Assembly: GCF_020921035.1 (NCBI RefSeq)
Contig: NC_063151.1
Location: forward strand, 33,362,934 to 33,426,933
Length of the DNA: 64,000 bases
From: Rhodamnia argentea
Taxonomy: Eukaryota > Streptophyta > Magnoliopsida > Myrtales > Myrtaceae
Direction of reading: 5' to 3'
Below the pieces are notes generated by a model that saw only the letters and a list, made by a program, of their open reading frames with translations, made no database searches and was not told the origin of the DNA. Positions 23,926 to 35,925 of this stretch are shown here, in pieces (the first letter of the stretch is position 1; every line of letters begins with the position of its first letter). A program made the translations under genes and the position numbers.

Positions 23926-26601
23926 CGAGTTTCAGTTTTCAGGGTCGTATTCTATCTGGACCTAAGTCAAACTGCTCAAGTGATGATTGCTTTTGGGGAA
24001 AAGTTTTATTCCGCTCCGGAGAAGTTCGAGTCCATGGTGATTTGAATGTGTTGGAGTATTGCATCGTTTTTGCTGCTCAAGTTCTTTTTTTTTTTTTTTT
24101 GATAAATTTGAGGTGGGCGATGATTGGCCAAATGCAATGCTAACCCCCACTGTAATCTGTAACGACCTTGGTTTCAGTTGTCCATTTATTTACCGGAATA
24201 AATCTTCCATTTCCTCTCAGACTTGTGGGAACGTGCCCTTATTGTTCAGGGAGTTTATGGTATTCGACGAGTATGTACACTTGTTTGATATAGGGAGATA
24301 CCTTAATGCCTCCCTATTGAGTGTTCGGTGAATGTTTCGATGGGGATCAGAATGCTACTGTGTTTGAAGGTATGAATACAGGAGTGCTCTGTGTATCAGC
24401 GAAAGAACAGCCCTTTTCCATGATGAGGAGTTTACTGTTAAGCAGTTGAGAATAGTCAAAATTTAAGTATAGACGTGCTTGTCTCGAGATAATCTTTTCT
24501 GTCGGGGTGTCGATATAGCTGTACCTTGAGCTGTTTTTACTCTAGATGGAAAAAAAACAAACGATCGGAGACTTAGAGGCTGGCTGAAAAAATCAACTTG
24601 TTGCTGAACATTTCTAGCTTAGTGTCGCTCAGTTAGTCCTTGGATACACATGACTTGTACTTGGCTGCTTAACTGATAGTTTCCTGGGAAATAACCTTTA
24701 GAGAGTGGAATACATGGGAGGCATTTATTTGAAGATGCCTCACAATTCGTCCTGAGAAAGAATATGAATTCACATGAGGCATTGAAAGATGAAGATGTGA
24801 TTTTCATCCAGCTTGCAGTTTTGCGAGTTAAGGATTGAACTTGGATCTTCTTGTCTAAATAATGTTCTCGAGTAAGATTTTCAACTTGAATGTCTCTGGT
24901 GAGTAATAGTTGAGGATATGATGCTGTTGATATATGTGATTGCTGTATATCAGGGTGTATTCAGTCTGGGTTTAGGGACAGACAACAAGCGAAAAGGATA
25001 TTGAAACCAAGATTCATGAAGATGTGGAATGGGTTTCTTACATTGTGGAAAGGAAATTATATTCAGGCAGCTAAGAGTTGTTCTACATTTTTGGCAATTG
25101 CGAACGAGAATATGGAAGAGGAGGGTCGGAACAGGGTGAGAACCATTTGTTTCATTTTCTAGAAAGGGAACAGTGGAATTGTAGAGAGATGCAACTTAGC
25201 ATTCCAAACGGTGCTTTCAAACTTCTGTTTCATTGCTGTACTTACAATTTATTTGGAGAGTGGAACTTGAAAATTTTTTTTTTTCCTGAGTAATGGATCT
25301 GATCTAATCTTGGTGCGGTGTTAGTGGGCAGCATACAGTCCACTTGACATATGCTGTTTTGTTTTTACACTATTGCACGACATTCTGTTAAACTTAGTCA
25401 TAAGAAAATATGCTGAAACCTTGGACTTATTTCTTGAAATACATAAAAATATACCAATCTACTTCAGATTTTCACATCCTTGATCATCTTATGTTAGAGG
25501 TCTTACTCTTAGAGAATAACAGGTTAGTGTTTGACAATCTTCTGATGCTTCAGTGGATCAAAGATAACCTGATCCCATGATGAAAGGTAGCTGGGCAAGG
25601 AAGCAACGCAAACTGAGGATGTCGATACACTGAGGAAGCAAAGATAAACTAAGGAAGCAAGGTAGAGGTCTTACTCTTAGAGAATAACAGGTTAGTGTTT
25701 GACAATCTTAGAGAATAACAGGTTAGTGTTCTACAAATATTTGCAGTGTCAGGAAGTGTAAAAGTTCACTTCACAGCCACATGCCTACATTGAAGTATAT
25801 TGGTTAGACCGGCTTGGGCAGACTCTAATTTGATTAGAAATTTCTGCACTATTAGACTTGCCCTTCATTAGTGTTGATTATTTCTGAGTCTACAACTGTA
25901 ATTCCCGAATTTGTTACCCAACATCTTGTGTTACTGCCAACTTGTTCAGTTTTGGCCTCAAGCAGTTTTTAGCATGTTTATGAAAGCTGGAGATGAATGA
26001 TTTGGTGTGGCCTTACAGTGATCTGAACAATTTTTTGGATTGTTGTGTTTGGGTGTCGGCTCCCAAATTTTGAGTGCTTTGATATAAGGGCAAAGGCTTC
26101 CTTGTATTCTCTAGAAAAATTGAGAGGCTTTCAGCTATTTAGGCTTCCTTGTATTGGACAGTCAAGTTCTGGTCACATTTCCTGCTTCTATGTTTGATGA
26201 ACTTGAAATGTCATGTGCGTTCGCTTCTGCTTTCATGAGTTTAGTGTTATCTGATGTAAAAGGATGAGAGGAGCACGTGTGGGGTTTATCAAGAGAAGAA
26301 GCACACTTATCCAGCTAGGATTGGCAAAGCTGCACCGTACGAGGCAATTTTTTTAATACGAAAGGAAGCAAGATTGAGCGCCTAAACTGTCAATGAATTC
26401 CAACAGATATCCATCTCTGCTCACTGGCTACGAATATCGCAATCTAAATTTTGGCACCACAGAAAGACAGCGATGAAGAGCATTGCACAATCCCTTATTT
26501 TCTTTTTCTGTTACAAACGAAGTGCTGCTTCTCACATGGCCAAGGAAATGGAGGACTAAGACAAATTCAGCCGAATTTCATTATCGAATATGAAGAGAGG
26601 T
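23926..26601. other. Non-coding stretch between two convergent genes
   Basis: The SDHAF1 and uL18 genes point toward each other across 2.7 kb, more than two 3' UTRs should need. I see no recognisable coding region. The sequence is not obviously transposon-like. It has a poly-T run near 24087 and a local repeat cluster at 25497-25735. Confidence 0.5.
25497..25735. repeat. Local direct-repeat cluster
   Basis: The 45-base segment beginning 'gaggtcttactcttagagaa' at 25498 recurs exactly at 25666. Its 3' part ('agagaataacaggttagtgt') occurs a third time at 25710. Between the copies is a shorter repeat, 'gaggaagcaaagataaac' against 'aaggaagcaaggtag'. The identity implies recent local duplication. 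Confidence 0.85.
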
Positions 26602-29067
26602 TTACACAAATATAATGCCATTTTCCTTGATAGTATCGAGCACGATCCCCAGCTTTCCCTCTATTCTCTCATCCTTTCTTGGTTCATAAGCAATAGCATA
26701 TACATCGGCATCCTTTGCTCGCTCAGCTATCAGCTGTCCTATAACCCTACAAGCATTGACATCCGTCAGTGACGGCAAATTGTTCCTGAGATCTCTGGCA
26801 TTTGTTGTTGCGACAGCCACCACCTTGCTCGTTCCTCGGTGCATCACCTTTGCGTGAACGAACCTCTTTGAGAAGAACACGTTGAGCAGGAATGGCCTCA
26901 GGTACATGTCTGTCCTCTGCTTCCATGACTTCCTGTTGGGTCTCTTTGCAGCTTCACCGCGAGATCTCCGGGTCCAAGCAGACTGAATGAACGATTCCTA
27001 GCAATCCAAATAGAACAAATTACTTTTAAGGAGAACGTTATTGTAAGCTCACCTGTAAAAGAAAAACATGGCTCTTAGCCTTAGAATCTGTATCTCAGTC
27101 AATATGGCCAAGCTGACTCCGCAGAAAAAATTTAGGAGCGTTCTAATGGCTCTATCCTTATAGAAGATACCAATTCCAAAAGAAAAAGCATCAACCATAT
27201 TAAAAGGACATAAAGAAATATCATCCATGCAAAACGGAAAAAAATTTAACCAAACCACAAGACCGGTACACAGTGCCCCTCACAAAAGGTCTAACAAATA
27301 GCTTTTGCCCCTGTTTTCTGAATCCTAAGCATGAACAATTGAGACTAATCATCTAGAACATCGTTTGCCCCACTAACAAATGCAAGATTTATCAGGTAAC
27401 AATTCAGCTAAAGAAAGTTCCCACCAACCTAGAACCAATTTACAACAAAAGCGACCCCAAAAGAATTTCCAGTAAACCTAGTAGTAGTGAATTATCTGAT
27501 TTCCAGAAGATAGTTTGGGACCAATCATCTACAGACATTGATACAGTTTTACACAAATTGGCACTGTGCTTGTTTCAACATCCAAAAACATACACTCTGA
27601 GGCACGAAAAAAATTAATAAAGAGAAGTGTCAAGAAAATATCTTTAAAATAGTCAACTAGCAAAGATCAGGACTTCAATTAGTTGCCAGAGTTGGTCCCA
27701 AAATAAGTTGCCAGAGACTAGTAACTAGTCCCTCACCTAATATCCAATTGAATACTCCAGGAATTAGCATCTAAAAAACTCATCTCAAATAGATAATCAC
27801 AGACACTCTTAAAAGAGCTATATCGAGAAACTTCACCCTGGAGCTGCCCTGGATGTTGAGAAAGGCATCAGTAACAATGATTCTGAGATTGATTCTATGC
27901 TCACGGATGCGTATGCAACATTTCATAAATAAAAAAAAACCAACGAAAACAAATTAAGGTTCTTTCACTTTCGTATGAATAATAAACACAGGAACCCGGA
28001 CATTTCAACTGATGTACTGTAAATTAGATCAACACTCAACAGATTGACAACTAGGAGCATCTTGAAGAGAGGAAAAGGTGAACTATTGAGAATAAAAAGT
28101 ACGAAAGAATTGCGACATCCCACATTTTACAATCGTTAGGAAGGTAATGTCTTGATATTGGAGGATTGCTGAACGTGACTCAAATGTTATCCTGCAAGTC
28201 TGCAACTGTGCAGTAAGCGGGGTGTCCTGGAATTCTTCAAAGCAGCAGCCAGACACTTGACAGACCATTTTCATCTATTCATTTCAAAGGTGTGTAAGCC
28301 ATACTTTATGCCACTGAGGTTCCCTTACACGGCAAAAGGGATCCACCTTATACATGCGCGAATCTCTCTCTTGGATTTTTCTCAGGCGCTGGCTTTTAGC
28401 TGCGTCATCAATATTCGAACAGTATTGTGCTTGCAGAAACTATGGATTTAAAGCACAATCTTGGACCGGCCACTTTCTAGCAAATCGAACCAGTTCGCAA
28501 CCCCGCGAGTTTTGCAGCAAGCAACACTAAAATCTCAAACGAAAAAAAACCTTTGCAATCCAATTAAATGGCTGAGTTTCATCAACCATTGCTAACTAAA
28601 CTGCAATGATCGAACAAACAACTCAGGAGCATAAGATTTCCATCCAATCAGCATCTAAGAGTAACAAAACAGAAGGGACATAACCGGTTTCAGCCGAGGA
28701 TTTGAAAAGCTCCAACATTCCGCTCACTTTTAGGTAAAAGGAATAAGCTTCCACGTTACTTCACGACGATCGAGCGGAAACAGTACCATCATCAACTAAT
28801 CAGTCGGTACATTTCTCAATTTTTGTGCGAGATCAAGCAAGAAGCAATGCGAAGGAGTCAAGAACCGGTGGGAATGAACGAGTTCAGCGTTACCTTGGGT
28901 AGAGCGGGTTTTGAGGCGATTGCGAGCGAGACATTGAGGTCCGCAATCGGGAATGAAGAAGCCCAGGAGAGCGAACTGGGTCGTTTGTCCGAGGCCGAGC
29001 GCGTCGGGATTGTGTCGGAGCAGAGAGGAGAAAAGTGGGTTCGCGAAGAAGCCACGCCGCACGCCAT
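26602..29067 (-). CDS. uL18-type (L18p/L5e family) ribosomal protein, predicted organellar, complete
   Basis: Two exons, 29067-28894 (58 codons) and 26997-26602 (131 codons plus stop), join in phase 0 to give 189 aa. The intron is 1.9 kb with GT-AG ends. Residues 1-58 are rich in Ser, Ala and Arg and poor in acids near the start, like a transit peptide. The second exon carries the uL18 fold, including LLNVFFSKRFVHAKVMH, VAVATTNARDLR and the C-terminal region VNACRVIGQLIAERAKDADV through KLGIVLDTIKENGI. Bacterial-type L18 binds 5S rRNA in the large subunit. I infer a mitochondrial or plastid role. A second in-frame ATG at 29145 would add 26 residues; I prefer 29067 because the transit-like sequence starts there and the same ATG is conserved in the duplicated copy at 38214. 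Confidence 0.85.
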
Positions 29068-30169
29068 CGCCTTATCTGTGTGCTCTGCGCTCTGCCTGTG
29101 GTAGTGTCTCCTCCATCCAGCAGCGTCCCTCCTCCCTCTCCTCACCAGAGAAGACGGCTTACTTCCGAATACGAGATTTTATTTGTATTTTCTTAGGTAG
29201 AAAGTTTTTCTCTTTTTTTTTTTTTTGGTGGAACACTTTTTTGTTTATCGCCACAAGAGTTTTTTTTTTTTTTTTTGATAGAGGGAGAAAAGTCACAAAA
29301 ATTTAGAGTTATGTTTATTGTGAGGCATTTATCGTAATTTTTTTAACATAAAATACTTCAAATTATGCCCACTATTATTACATGATTGCCCCAAACGTTC
29401 TCTTGTGATGTTAAAAAAATTTCCAAACTTATATCTATGTAATAAATTTACCAAAACGACGTCGTTTTTATTTCATTTAAATCATGTGGGGTTCATCATG
29501 GCAACATATTTGCTTTTCGTCGTTCATGTATGCATATTTTTAACGGTACTTGACGAAGGGTAAATATATCACGTAAATATAAATTTGGAGTCGTTAGTAT
29601 CACAAAATATAGATTAGGGTAAATGTGTTTGGACATAATTTTGGTGTTTTTTTCCCTTCCATGTATTGATAATTATATGTATAGATACAATACAAGCCAA
29701 TTATTAAAAAACACGTGGACTTTAATGTAACCAGTATAACGGTTGTGTTTGTTTATGCTTTTTAAAGATAAAAAAAATATAAAATTTTACTTTTCTGCTG
29801 AAGTTCTAAAATATTACGAGAATTTAATCCATACTAAAACCCGTCCTAAAAAATCCACATATTATTTTCATCTATTGTGGGGCGTGTATGTAATTTTACG
29901 TGTCGACATTGCTAAGCTGTGAAAGTATTGGGTTTTCGAGCTTTAAAAAAAAGAAAATAGAAAGAACTGGAAATCATTCCATCCAATGATTGATTAATTA
30001 GGGAAAGCGCGATAGAAAAAAAATGACAAACTCGCCAATCACAAGAATTTAACTTGGGCATCCTCGAGGCTCATGTCTCATGAGCTATAAGCATAATACC
30101 AAAATCACCTCAATAAGAATTTGCATGCTCAAGACTCAAGTTTCGTGTTAACATGAGTATATTTCAATA

Positions 30170-30600
30170 AAAAAATAATACAAATGATCCTTGAACTTTG
30201 ATTTAATGTGCACTATGAGCTTTGAACTTCTAATTTGACAAATATGATTATTGAACTTTAGCTCAGTGTGCAATGTGGTCCCTTAACTTTCAATTTGTTC
30301 AATGTGATCTCCGAACTTTTAGAACATGTTCAATTTAGCCCATGAATTATAAGAAAATGTACAAAGTCGTCTCTGAGCTTGAATTAATGGAAAGACTACA
30401 TTTAACATCTTTCTATAATTCGGGGACTAAGTTGAACATGTTCTAAAAGTTCGGAGATCATATGAGTCAAATTAAAAATTTATGAACTATATTGCACATT
30501 GGACTAAAGTTCGGGGATCATATTAGTTAAATTAAAAATTCATGGATCATATTGCACAATAGATCAAAATTTAAGGATTATTTCTATCATTATCCCTAAA
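30170..30600. mobile_element. Foldback MITE present only in unit A
   Basis: The arms face each other around about 30400: 'ccgaacttttagaacatgtt' at about 30312 pairs with 'aacatgttctaaaagttcgg' at about 30434. Outer words such as 'ccttgaactttgat' and 'atcaaaatttaagga' pair as well. At the corresponding place unit B (about 39885) and unit C (about 49515) have only a short A-rich stretch, so this is an insertion specific to unit A. Confidence 0.75.
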
Positions 30601-30689
30601 CAAAATTCAAGTGAAGCTCACTCCTTACACCAGGCCTTATTATATGTTTTACATATTGCTATGTTAAAGTACCCACATCTGTTTGCGCT

Positions 30690-30985
30690 GCTATGTGCAA
30701 GCTCATTCTCACGTATAGGGCTCCTTTAGGAGGCTGCGCCACTCGAGGAGGCTCATCCGGGACTCGACCATCGCGAAGTGAGCGGGCTGACGTCAACCGT
30801 TCACTGATGGGATGACGTCAAATAGTGAAATTGAGCTTTGCGCACAATGAAGTTGAAGAGGCAGCTGATGAGGCGGCACCTCCACCTTCTTGAAAGCCTC
30901 GTCCAACATTATGTTCTTCTCGACGACTCTCTCTGCCGTTGTCTTTGCCGCCTCCTAGCTCACTCTTCTTAGCATGTCGCCTTGC
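30690..30985 (-). pseudogene. Unidentified coding-like relic, unit A copy
   Basis: Related to the better-preserved copy at 49581-49990. The unit A copy keeps 'gatgggatgacgtca', 'cacaatgaagttgaagaggc' and 'cttcttgaaagcctc', but lacks the segment that corresponds to the C-terminal end of the unit C frame. I do not recognise the family. Confidence 0.4.
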
Positions 30986-31443
30986 TCTCTCTTCAATGAC
31001 ATCTTTATTAGATTACTTCAACTTATACGTAGAGGGAGATCATGTGTATATAAAAAATATATATCAGTTATACGTGGTGGCTTCGTTCGACTTTAGGACG
31101 GACTAACGAAACACACCATTGCAAGACTTGATATACATGAATTGTTCCCGTGCGTGGGAGAGCATGTTATCTTGAATGAAGCAATTTCTCTGGTAAATCA
31201 CTGATTCGATCATTGTCCAATTGAAATCAAATTTGCTTTTGGAATGACGGATCACAATCTCTAATGAATCGAATGGAGAACAAATCAAATGCATCGCTAG
31301 ATTTTGCCTTAGAGGAAAAGACTAGAGAGATTTTGACGCATGGTGGGAGAGCTAGCATAAGGAGAGAGGTGATGTGGGGGGACTGATTGTGAGGCTAATT
31401 AACGAGAGCAAAGAAGCATGGGGCATAAAAAGATGAAGGATCG

Positions 31444-31650
31444 TATAAATAGGCAATGTATTTGCCATACTCATTATTATTCTGGATACACTTGCATCTT
31501 TGCATTTAATACACATTTCCATAATAGTGAATATCATAAATGGTGGGTCTGGTCAGAATTGTTCAATCCCAAAGCGGGGTTGCACATCCATTCATTCGAG
31601 AAATCACCGTATACATGGCGGTTCGACGATATTCAACTTTGGTTTATTAG
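31444..31650 (+). promoter_or_regulatory. TATA box, leader and start codon of a thaumatin-like pseudogene (unit A)
   Basis: TATAAAT at 31444 is followed by the conserved leader 'ggatacacttgcat' and, 96 bp after the TATA, an ATG at 31540 that opens a 36-codon frame beginning MVGLVRIV. The same arrangement occurs at 40802/40898, 50632/50718, 46223/46317, 53678/53772 and 59105/59200. The thaumatin-like mature-protein exon lies downstream on the same strand (34777). I infer that this module is the promoter plus the beginning of the signal-peptide exon. Confidence 0.55.
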
Positions 31651-31700
31651 ATGTAGGGATTTTTTTTTAAAAGCTCACACGTAAACTACAGAGTGCTAAA

Positions 31701-32245
31701 AAAAGGGGTTAATACCACAAAAAAACCAAACTGGTAGACTTATGGCAAATTTCCTAAAAATTATTTTTTTGACCATAAAAAACTTCAAAATGGTACATTT
31801 GTGACAAATTTACCACAAACTGGTATACATGTGACAAATTTAACCTCCGTTAATTTTTATTTAATCTAACCGTCAAATTGTTGGGTTGGATCGCACATGA
31901 TAGTTTACGGGTGTATCAGTTTGAGATTTTTACTCTCTGTTTATCACATGTGTATTAATTTGGAATTTTTCATAGTACTAACTCAATTTGACGGAGGGTG
32001 AAGTATTCACGGGTGTGCCGGTTTGGGGTATTTCGTGATAAAAAAATTTAGTTCAGGTAAATTTGTCACAAATGTATCAATTTAGAATTTTTGATATTCA
32101 AAAAAATAGCTTTGGGTAAATTTATCGCAAATACACTAATTTGGGATTTTTCGTGGTTAACAAAATAGTTTGAGATAAATTTGTCATAAATATATCGGTT
32201 TGGAGTTTTTTGTGATATCAACTCCACACCCCCCCCAAAAAAAAA
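31701..32245. mobile_element. Family 1 inverted-repeat element, insertion specific to unit A
   Basis: The left end reads 'gttaataccacaaaaaaacc' and the right end 'gttttttgtgatatcaac', so the termini are inverted. The interior repeats 'gataaatttgtc' words. The flank 'aaactac(a/g)(g/a)agtgctaaa' is present on both sides (31683-31700 and 32246-32263). Unit B has a single copy of that flank (about 41042) and no element. Confidence 0.75.
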
Positions 32246-33239
32246 AAACTACGAAGTGCTAAATGCAACTCAAAGTCTCAAAAGAGTTAATTTTGGTTAA
32301 ACTCACGCTTCTTCTCTGCTATATTCATAATTGAATTAGACGCATTTGCAATGCCAATCAAACTCATCGATATCGCACGGATATTATAGCTTGGTATGTT
32401 TTCAATATATTTGACATTATTTCGGAATTTATTAGTAAAGACACTAGTACTTTGAGAAGTGTTCGCTAATTGAACGAGATAGGGTTGTTGAAGTCTTTTA
32501 GAGTACCAAAGCAATTATTCATCGTATAGAAACAATTCCAAAGTAGTAGAGAACAGAGGGCTAGACATTAAACGTTGCATATGTAATTTATTGGCTAGAC
32601 TGTAAATGTGTGAACGTATGCTATGACAATGTTGTTCATGATTTGATTGCTACAATTTAGAAAGGAATATGCGGGCACATGCTAATTCAGCTAATTTAAG
32701 CAAAAAATACAGCTCATTGTACAATTGAACATAATTGTAGGGTTAGGATACCCACAAAGAAATTTTTCATAAATGAGACCATCACAATTTAGGCGAATGT
32801 TATCTGCACGAGTTGAATTTGAATGGGATAATATGGGTGATTCCCATTTTTTATACACTTGCCTTATATATAATACATTCTCAAAATGGCAAATCCTATG
32901 ATTGGTAGGTGACAGTATGATTGATATACTGCACAAACATGGCAATGCACATTCCCCATCATTACTTAACTATGCGAGAAAATTAAAACCAGCCGTTAAA
33001 TTGTTGACAACTTCTTGAGCACAGAAAATTTTGGGAAAAATCCTAAAAAAGGCCTAAAATGGGGTTACTTTCTCAAGAAAAGATCTAGAGTGAGCTTTGT
33101 TTCAAACAAGGGTCTGAAGTTGTCAAATCAGCCTCAAATAGAGATTTGAGCTTCTCGGTCAAAGGTTCGCTGGCCAACATTTTCTTGGTAGAACAGGAGT
33201 AATTTTGTTTGAAATTTGTGTTGGATATAAAATAAAGAA

Positions 33240-33860
33240 ATGGTTAATGCCATAAAAAACTTCAAATTGATGCACATGTGATAAATTTATACAAAATTAA
33301 TTTTTTGACTACAAAAAATCAAAAACTAATAAATTCGTGATAAATTTACCACAAAGTAACTTTTTTGGCCACAAAAAATTTCCAAACTAGTACACTTGTG
33401 ATAAATTAACCAAAACTAATTTTTGACAACTAAAAACTCCAAATTAGTACTTTTGTGACAAATTTACCCTCTATTAGCTTCTATAAAATTGAGTTAATAC
33501 CATGAAAAACTCCAAATTAGTACATTTATGATAAACGGAGGGTAAAAATCTCAAATTGGTATACCCATTAACTATCACATGTCATGTAACTCATCAATTT
33601 GATGGTAAAATTTAACGGAAACTAATGGCGGGTAAATTTATTGCATGCGTACCAATTGGGGCTTTTGGCGATCAAAAAATTTGTTTGGGATAAATTTGTT
33701 ACATATATACCAGTTTGAAATTTTTTGTGGTAAAAAAATTAGTTGAGGATAAATTTGTTACAAGTGCACCAGCTTGGATTTTTTTTGTGATAAAAAAATT
33801 AGTTTAATTAATCTGGGTAAATTTGTCACAAGGTTTGAGGGTTTTCGTGGTATTAACCCA
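33240..33860. mobile_element. Family 1 inverted-repeat element shared by units A and B
   Basis: Starts 'ggttaatgccataaaaaact' and ends 'ttttcgtggtattaaccc'. The counterpart in unit B (42070-42985) sits in the same flanking sequence, so the insertion predates separation of the two units. Unit C retains only the first 50 or so bases (51960-52015). Confidence 0.7.
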
Positions 33861-33982
33861 TAGAGAAAATGCCCATTTTGAATTGGAATTAGGTTCTTCT
33901 TTTCCAATTTTTCATGTTGTCAAGTTCATCATTTCAAAATTTTCAAGTTTTCTTCTTTTTCCCAATGGATCGCGTCCCTTTT

Positions 33983-34640
33983 ATCACCATTGGGAGAATT
34001 ACCCAAAAAGTCTTAAAACTATTGCAATTGTACCAATTCAATTTTAAACCTTTTTTTTTTCTCTCAATTAAGTCCCGAACTTTTACATTTGTGCCAATTC
34101 AATTCATTCGACCAACTTTGATAGGCTGATTGGTGCTAACATGGATGTAGATTGGCGTTGACGTTGACGCCGATGCTAACGCGAACAATTTTCAATACTA
34201 TTTTAATATTTTTTCAATTAATTTTATTAATTTTTAGTTTTTCGTTTCTTTTTGCTTTCTCTTTTTTTTTTCTTCCCTCTTTTCTTCTTCCCGACTGGTA
34301 AGAGGCGAAGGCCGGCTTGACTTTGCTGGCCTCTAGTGAGCTTGCCCACGCCAGCCACTAGCGACCTCGTTATGGCTAGGCATGGCCGACCTTGCCCATT
34401 GATGGAGAGGCTTGCCCTTGTTAGTGGAAGAAGAAGGGAGGAAAGAAAAAAAAAAAAAAAATGACATAAAAATAATTTCAAAAAATATTAAAATATGATT
34501 AAAAATTAACCACGGCAACGCCGGCTGAATGGATGGACTGATTGGCAAAAAATGCAAAAGGTTTAGGACTGAATTAACAAAAAAATATTAAAAACTGAAT
34601 TGCAATAAATTAAAAAAAAATTATTATTTTTCCTATCACC
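33983..34640. mobile_element. Family 2 long-inverted-repeat element, unit A copy
   Basis: The left arm has 'aaagtcttaaaactattgc', 'caattcaattttaaacc' and 'acatttgtgccaattcaatt'. The right arm mirrors these ('gcaaaaggtttaggactgaa', 'aaaactgaattgcaataaat'). The core is GC-richer and contains 'cttgcccacgccagcc' words. The orthologous insertion is present in unit B. Confidence 0.65.
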
Positions 34641-34776
34641 GCTCCCGTTGGCTCTCTCCCCACTCTCTCTTCTGTCAAGTAAATTTGTCCTTTTCATTTC
34701 CCTCAAATCTTTATGCAAATTCCTTTAGAACCGTTTCTTAGTTTCTGTAAAAATTTTCAATTACATACACTCGCAG

Positions 34777-35925
34777 ACGTACACTCGGCTTCCTTCAAGA
34801 TCTTTAACAAGTGCCGCCGCACAGCCTGGCCCGGCTTTCTCTCCAGCATCAACATCGCCCAACTCCCCACTACTGGCTTCGCCCTTTGCAACAATGTGTC
34901 CCGGACCATCCCCATCCCCAAGTCCTAGTCAGGGTCGGACCCTCTGTGGTTAAGACTTTGCGAGCAGGTTTGCTTGCGCATGGATGATTACGGCTCCGGC
35001 AAGCTAGAGTGCGTCGACATCCGTGCCAAGCCACCTGCTACGCTCGCTGAGTCACCCTGAACGGCGCTGGCTATATGGACTTCTAAGACGTCAGCCTGGT
35101 GGACGGATACAATCTCACTATGCTCATGGTGGCCCAAGGTGGTAAGGGCTGCTGGAGCAGCGCCACTAGGTGCTTAGTGGCCCTAAACGGTGTTGGAAAA
35201 ATGCATTAGACAAATATGAAAAATAAGAATAGTTATAAATTTGCCAGAAAAGATGAGAAAATAAGATGAAATTGTCCGAGGCATGCAAGTACTATCCTTA
35301 AAAATAATTCTCCTCTCGGAGTACGAAACTTGGTGGGATAGGCTTTTAGAAGGAACAAGAACAACATTATGTATATAGCCCAACAAAGAAGAAAATGAAA
35401 GAAGGGAAAAATTCTCTTTATAATGCTAAGTATCTACAAGTGATATGGTTTGAAGTTTATATTCAAGCGAAAGAAAGAGACATTATAAATCAATGAAAAG
35501 GATCGATATAAAGCCGCTACAAAATAATGAGGTTTTATGAAGAAAACGTTACAAAGTCATTATAAAGCTGTTCTACGGTCATTATAAAGCCTTAGAAAAC
35601 CATTATTTGACTGTCGAAAATCCATTATACGATCGTTGCAAAATTGTTATGTAATGATGGCTTTGGTGGTTGTCATAACTACTATCAAGGTTTTATCTAT
35701 TTCAAAATTGTTGAAATCTCCAACAAAATGACTCGTGTCCGGCAGAGCTGAGGGTGGTGAGTGGAACTAGACGAGGAGGAAAACAGCGTCCCGGAGCACG
35801 TGCGAGGCGTTTTGGCAACCTGCAGTATTGTTGCAGCCACGAATATTCGAAGCCCGACACGTCTCAGCCGTCGGCGCACTCGCTCTTCTTACGCTTGCTC
35901 ACACTCCCCCTTTTTTGTTTTTGGA
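34777..35925 (+). pseudogene. Thaumatin-like protein (PR-5 family) pseudogene, unit A
   Basis: Two exon relics are visible. The first (34777 to about 35190) follows a TCGCAG acceptor and reads VHSASFKIFNKCRRTAWPGF, then LPTTGFAL and SRTIPIPKS. These are hallmarks of a thaumatin-like mature N-terminus, where a cysteine follows the FKI-NKC strand. It then hits a stop. Later words (a GSGKLEC-like segment, then GYNL) survive only in shifted frames. The second (about 35725-35925) starts with CPAELRVVSG and continues to GNLQYCCSHEYSKPDTSQPS, matching the family's C-terminal CCS-x-Y...P-T-C region with the last cysteine replaced by serine. Intact proteins are secreted, about 220-250 aa, with 16 cysteines. 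This copy is not functional. Confidence 0.85.
35500..35670. repeat. Short degenerate repeats in the thaumatin-like intron
   Basis: The motif 'attataaagccgtta' recurs about every 20 bases with substitutions: 'atataaagccgctacaaaat', 'cattataaagctgttc', 'cattataaagccttag', 'cattatttgactgtcg', 'cattatacgatcgttgc'. Equivalent clusters lie at about 44740-44890 and 52070-52230 in units B and C. Confidence 0.65.
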
